From the NCBI GenBank assembly GCA_951812305.1, contig CATOSB010000013.1, forward strand, positions 1 through 64,000: a DNA stretch of 64,000 bases. The letters are read 5' to 3'. Position 1 is the stretch's first letter. Every line of letters starts with the position of its first letter. Shown piece by piece: positions 61,897 to 64,000 of this stretch. Origin of the DNA: an uncultured Paracoccaceae bacterium. Lineage in GTDB: Bacteria > Pseudomonadota > Alphaproteobacteria > Rhodobacterales > Rhodobacteraceae. A model generated the notes under the pieces. The model worked only from the letters and a program-made list of their open reading frames with translations, was not told the DNA's origin and searched no databases. The translations under genes were made by a program, and so were the position numbers.

Positions 61897-63696
61897 ATGA
61901 CCGACCTGAACCGCATACGCAATTTCTCCATCGTCGCCCATATCGACCACGGGAAATCGACGCTGGCCGACCGGCTGATCCAGTCGACAGGCACGGTGAA
62001 GGATCGTGACATGCAGGAGCAGTTGCTTGACTCGATGGATATCGAGCGCGAACGCGGCATCACCATCAAGGCCAACACCGTGCGGATCGATTACCACGCC
62101 AATGACGGGCAGGATTACGTCCTGAACCTTATCGACACCCCCGGCCATGTGGATTTCGCCTATGAGGTCAGCCGCTCCATGCGCGCGGTTGAGGGCTCGC
62201 TGCTGGTCGTCGATGCCACCCAGGGGGTCGAGGCGCAGACGCTGGCCAATGTCTATCAGGCCATCGACGCCGACCACGAAATTGTGCCGGTGTTGAACAA
62301 GATCGACCTGCCGGCGGCGGAACCCGAACGGGTCGCCGAACAGATCGAGGATGTGATCGGCATCGACGCCACCGACGCCTGCGAGATCAGCGCCAAAACC
62401 GGCCTCGGCATCCCCGCCGTGCTGGAGGCCATCGTCACCCGGCTGCCCAGCCCCGAAGGCTCCCGCGACGCGCCGCTGAAGGCCATGCTGGTGGACTCAT
62501 GGTATGACCCCTATCTTGGCGTCGTCGTGATGATCCGCGTGATGGACGGCGTGATCCGCAAGGGCGACCGCATCCGCATGATCGCCACCAACGCCACCTA
62601 TGGCATCGACAAGCTGGCCGTCCTGAAGCCCCAGATGGAGGACATCGCCGAACTCGGCCCCGGCGAAATCGGCGTCATTACGGCGTCCATTAAACAGGTC
62701 CGTGACACCAAGGTCGGCGACACCATCACGCACGAAAAGAAGGGCACCACCGACCCGCTGCCCGGCTTTGCCCCCTCCGTCCCGGTCGTCTTCTGCGGCC
62801 TCTTCCCCGTCGACGCCGCCGAATTCGAAGACCTGCGCACGGCCATCGACAAACTCTCTTTGAACGACGCCTCCTTCACCTCCGAAATGGAAACCTCCGC
62901 CGCGCTTGGCTTTGGCTTCCGCTGCGGCTTCCTCGGGCTTCTGCACCTAGAGGTCATCCGCGACCGACTGGAACGTGAATATGACATCGAACTGATCACC
63001 ACCGCGCCATCCGTCATCTATCACATCTACATGCGCGACGGGTCCATGATCCACCTGCACAACCCCGCCGACATGCCCGATCTGACCCATGTCGACCACC
63101 TCGAAGAACCCCGCATCAAGGCCACGATCATGGTGCCCGACGACTATCTGGGCGACGTGCTGAAACTCTGCCAGGACCGCCGCGGTATCCAGCTTGACCT
63201 GACCTATGCCGGCAGCCGCGCCATGGTCGTCTATGACCTGCCGCTGAACGAGGTCGTGTTTGATTTCTACGACCGGCTGAAATCGGTGACCAAGGGCTAT
63301 GCCAGTTTTGACTATCAGATGTCCGAATACCGTCAGGACAATCTGGTCAAGATGTCGATTTTGGTGAATGACGAACCCGTCGACGCCCTGTCGATCATGG
63401 TCCACCGCGACCGCGCCGAACAACGTGGCCGCGCCATGTGCGAAAAACTGAAAGAGCTGATCCCCCGCCACATGTTCAAAATCCCGATCCAGGCGGCCAT
63501 CGGCGGCAAGGTCATCGCACGCGAGACGCTGGCGGCGTTGAGGAAAGACGTGACCGCCAAATGCTACGGCGGCGACGCGACGCGAAAGCGGAAGTTGCTG
63601 GACAAGCAGAAGGCGGGTAAGAAGAAGATGCGGCAGTTTGGGAAGGTGGAGATACCTCAATCCGCCTTTATCTCAGCCCTCAAAATGGACTCGTAG
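61897..63696 (+). CDS. lepA: Elongation factor 4 (LepA) GTPase
   Basis: A 599-residue translational GTPase, the standard length for LepA. G1 is AHIDHGKST, G2 the GITIKANTVRI region, G3 DTPGHVDF, G4 NKIDLP and G5 SAKTG. Domain II follows, and then domain III/V with EMETSAALGFGFRCGFLGLL. The LepA-specific C-terminal domain ends GKKKMRQFGKVEIPQSAFIS. It acts on ribosomes, promoting back-translocation or assembly and initiation in the models proposed. The ATG at 61897 gives MTDLNRIRNFSIVAHIDHGK. No damage seen. Confidence 0.96.
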   Translation: MTDLNRIRNFSIVAHIDHGKSTLADRLIQSTGTVKDRDMQEQLLDSMDIERERGITIKANTVRIDYHANDGQDYVLNLIDTPGHVDFAYEVSRSMRAVEGSLLVVDATQGVEAQTLANVYQAIDADHEIVPVLNKIDLPAAEPERVAEQIEDVIGIDATDACEISAKTGLGIPAVLEAIVTRLPSPEGSRDAPLKAMLVDSWYDPYLGVVVMIRVMDGVIRKGDRIRMIATNATYGIDKLAVLKPQMEDIAELGPGEIGVITASIKQVRDTKVGDTITHEKKGTTDPLPGFAPSVPVVFCGLFPVDAAEFEDLRTAIDKLSLNDASFTSEMETSAALGFGFRCGFLGLLHLEVIRDRLEREYDIELITTAPSVIYHIYMRDGSMIHLHNPADMPDLTHVDHLEEPRIKATIMVPDDYLGDVLKLCQDRRGIQLDLTYAGSRAMVVYDLPLNEVVFDFYDRLKSVTKGYASFDYQMSEYRQDNLVKMSILVNDEPVDALSIMVHRDRAEQRGRAMCEKLKELIPRHMFKIPIQAAIGGKVIARETLAALRKDVTAKCYGGDATRKRKLLDKQKAGKKKMRQFGKVEIPQSAFISALKMDS

Positions 63697-63848
63697 CTCT
63701 CAGGCGGATTGAGGTGGTGGGATTAGCGTCTTGCGAATCAAGGCGCGGTCCTACACCCCCGACACTGAAGCGCTACACCCGCCCCAATCACCCCGCAGTC
63801 CCGGACTTCCTCTCAAACCTCGCAACAAGCTCAAATCCAAGCCGGGCG

Positions 63849-64000
63849 CGCGCCTGACCGTGGGTAGGCGCTCCAACGCCCGTGCGGCGCAGTTTATCCC
63901 GCCATATCCGAAAAACCTCAGACCGGCCACCCAGCCTTTCCAAAGCGCCTACCCGCCGGGACGGTCAGGCGCTCGCCCGGCGCCTTCGGCTGATTCCGGG
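63849..64000 (+). repeat. Dispersed structured intergenic repeat, copy D (cut by window end)
   Basis: It has the same architecture as copies A-C but with different paired bases: GCCTGACCGT/ACGGTCAGGC, AGGCGCT/AGCGCCT and CCCGG/CCGGG. The unpaired TTTATCCCGCCA and CCCAGCCT blocks are kept. It lies about 150 bases downstream of lepA, same strand. The rest of the interval 63697-63848 holds nothing recognisable. Confidence 0.7.

Overview
The window looks like a chromosomal segment of a marine alphaproteobacterium of the Rhodobacterales/Roseobacter group. This is inferred from gene content: ethylmalonyl-CoA mutase, a RutR-type regulator with a PreT/PreA/dihydropyrimidinase pathway, and TTC38-like and TauD-like proteins. 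No rRNA, tRNA or CRISPR array was seen. Its dominant trait is insertion-sequence load. About 20 elements of seven families (six near-identical short IS66-like copies, six IS630, three IS4, two IS982, one full IS66, one ISAzo13, one IS200) occupy roughly 28 kb, or 44%. The IS-rich genus Octadecabacter would fit, but that is only a guess.

Layout. 0-6 kb: the end of one IS630, a phage tail tape-measure remnant, an IS630 carrying IS200 material, and an IS66-like element broken by another IS630. 6-13 kb: deoD, a TTC38-like protein, ecm (ethylmalonyl-CoA mutase) with an IS630 at its stop codon, and a serine/threonine dehydratase-like gene. 13-43 kb: a reductive pyrimidine catabolism locus: preT, a small exported protein, preA, a rutR-like repressor, an N-carbamoyl-beta-alanine amidohydrolase, dihydropyrimidinase, and an ABC transporter (ATPase, two permeases, binding protein). 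43-56 kb: an IS630, an RTX-type protein, an aminotransferase, a TauD dioxygenase, a THUMP methyltransferase, a PHP phosphoesterase, an acetolactate-synthase-like enzyme, a formylglycine-generating enzyme and a lipoprotein. 56-61.5 kb: two broken paralogues of an unrecognised membrane-tailed protein. 61.5-64 kb: a duplicated 5' scrap of lepA, a ParB-like mini-protein and lepA.

The pyrimidine genes should act together. PreT/PreA reduce uracil or thymine, HydA opens the ring, and the M20 hydrolase releases beta-alanine or its methyl derivative. The NMT1-type ABC transporter probably imports the pyrimidine. A palindrome matching the RutR box sits between rutR and the hydrolase gene. The locus is being eroded. 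An 11.3-kb stack of seven elements splits a small membrane-anchored gene of the operon, the transporter ATPase is frameshifted in a G9 run inside its ABC signature, and an IS4 element separates ATPase from permease.

Two things may be new. First, an IS982-family element, seen twice with its own target duplications, carries a divergent 146-codon gene of unknown function. Second, a dispersed intergenic repeat of about 200-230 bp has compensatory changes in three helices, as expected of a conserved folded nucleic acid.
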